Shown here in pieces: positions 5,602 through 5,761 of a stretch of DNA of 5,761 nt; the stretch's first letter is position 1, and every line of letters begins with the position of its first letter. The notes beneath the pieces were generated by a model. The model was not told where the DNA came from, ran no database searches, and was given only the letters and a program-made list of their open reading frames with translations. The position numbers were made by a program, and so were the translations under genes. The stretch comes from JAWVZH01 sp033722295 (GTDB lineage: Bacteria > Bacteroidota > Bacteroidia > Chitinophagales > Saprospiraceae): positions 1-5,761 of the forward strand of contig JAWVZH010000170.1 of the NCBI GenBank assembly GCA_033722295.1. Direction: 5' to 3'.

Positions 5602-5761
5602 ATGGACCTCAAAGAAGCTAGGATCTTAATAACAGGTGGAAGTGCCGGTATCGGAAAAGCTACAGCTCAAATGTTGAAAGACGCGGGAGCTAAAGTATGC
5701 ATTACAGGTCGAGATGAAGGGAAGTTGCAGCGCGTAGCTCAGGAATTGGGCGTTGAACAAG
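5602..5761 (+). CDS. Short-chain dehydrogenase/reductase (SDR), N-terminal part (3' end outside window)
   Basis: The ATG at 5602 opens a frame that runs off the window after 53 complete codons. The N terminus is a Rossmann beta-alpha-beta unit: a hydrophobic strand R7-I-L-I, then T11-G-G-S-A-G-I-G18, the classical SDR T-G-x-x-x-G-I-G dinucleotide-binding motif. A helix follows (A-T-A-Q-M-L-K-D-A-G-A), then a second strand K-V-C-I-T-G-R (31-37). The G-R at the end of that strand often goes with NADP(H) preference in classical SDRs, but this is only a hint. The catalytic Ser-Tyr-Lys region is outside the window, so the substrate cannot be stated. The leader is A-rich (AAAAAACAAAAGTAT) without a Shine-Dalgarno, as is common in Bacteroidota. 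The two direct repeats separate it from the upstream operon, so it is probably a separate unit. Confidence 0.88.
   Translation, partial: MDLKEARILITGGSAGIGKATAQMLKDAGAKVCITGRDEGKLQRVAQELGVEQ

Noticed and set aside
5602..5761. SDR as a sulfonolipid (capnine) reductase linked to sulfur metabolism
   Set aside because: Only the generic Rossmann N terminus is visible, the catalytic and substrate regions are missing, and repeats separate it from the upstream operon.

Overview
The window most likely comes from a Bacteroidota chromosome, probably a marine flavobacterium-like or cytophaga-like organism. The reasons are moderate base composition, start codons mostly without Shine-Dalgarno sequences, A/T-rich leaders, and the flavour of the proteins (Hsp20 tail, GCS2-CBS fusion, bacterial CDO). 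This is an inference from style. There is no rRNA or other marker gene to fix the taxon.

Layout. (1) Bases 1-219 are the 3' end of a small heat-shock protein (Hsp20), closed by a strong intrinsic terminator. A dyad-rich intergenic element follows (291-353). (2) A divergent pair shares a 121-bp promoter region: a thiol dioxygenase of the cysteine dioxygenase family on the minus strand (371-901) and a group II PLP decarboxylase on the plus strand (1023-2429). The dioxygenase keeps the iron triad, the substrate Arg, the Ser-His-Tyr triad and the Cys-Tyr cofactor pair. The decarboxylase carries the Phe/Ser/Tyr triple reported to separate cysteine sulfinate decarboxylases from glutamate decarboxylases. 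Together they read as a two-step route L-cysteine -> cysteine sulfinate -> hypotaurine (then taurine). (3) After a 191-bp gap comes a tightly packed three-gene operon (2621-5319): two small proteins that are nothing but a CBS pair, overlapping by ATGA, then after 3 bp a 624-aa GCS2-type gamma-glutamyl (glutamate-cysteine ligase-like) enzyme with a third CBS pair fused to its C terminus. (4) A 282-bp gap holds two direct copies of a roughly 30-bp repeat with a GACCCCGGGGGTC palindrome, probably dispersed or mobile-element-derived. (5) The start of a short-chain dehydrogenase/reductase begins at 5602 and runs off the end.

How the genes may work together. CDO and a glutamate-cysteine ligase compete for the same metabolite, cysteine. 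The window can therefore be read as a cysteine-fate locus: one arm makes hypotaurine/taurine (osmolyte or antioxidant), the other makes a gamma-glutamyl compound under CBS (adenosyl-ligand) control. The biochemical assignment of the first two genes is well supported by residues. The coupling to the CBS/GCS2 operon is a hypothesis based on adjacency. The Hsp20 and SDR genes at the edges look like separate transcription units.
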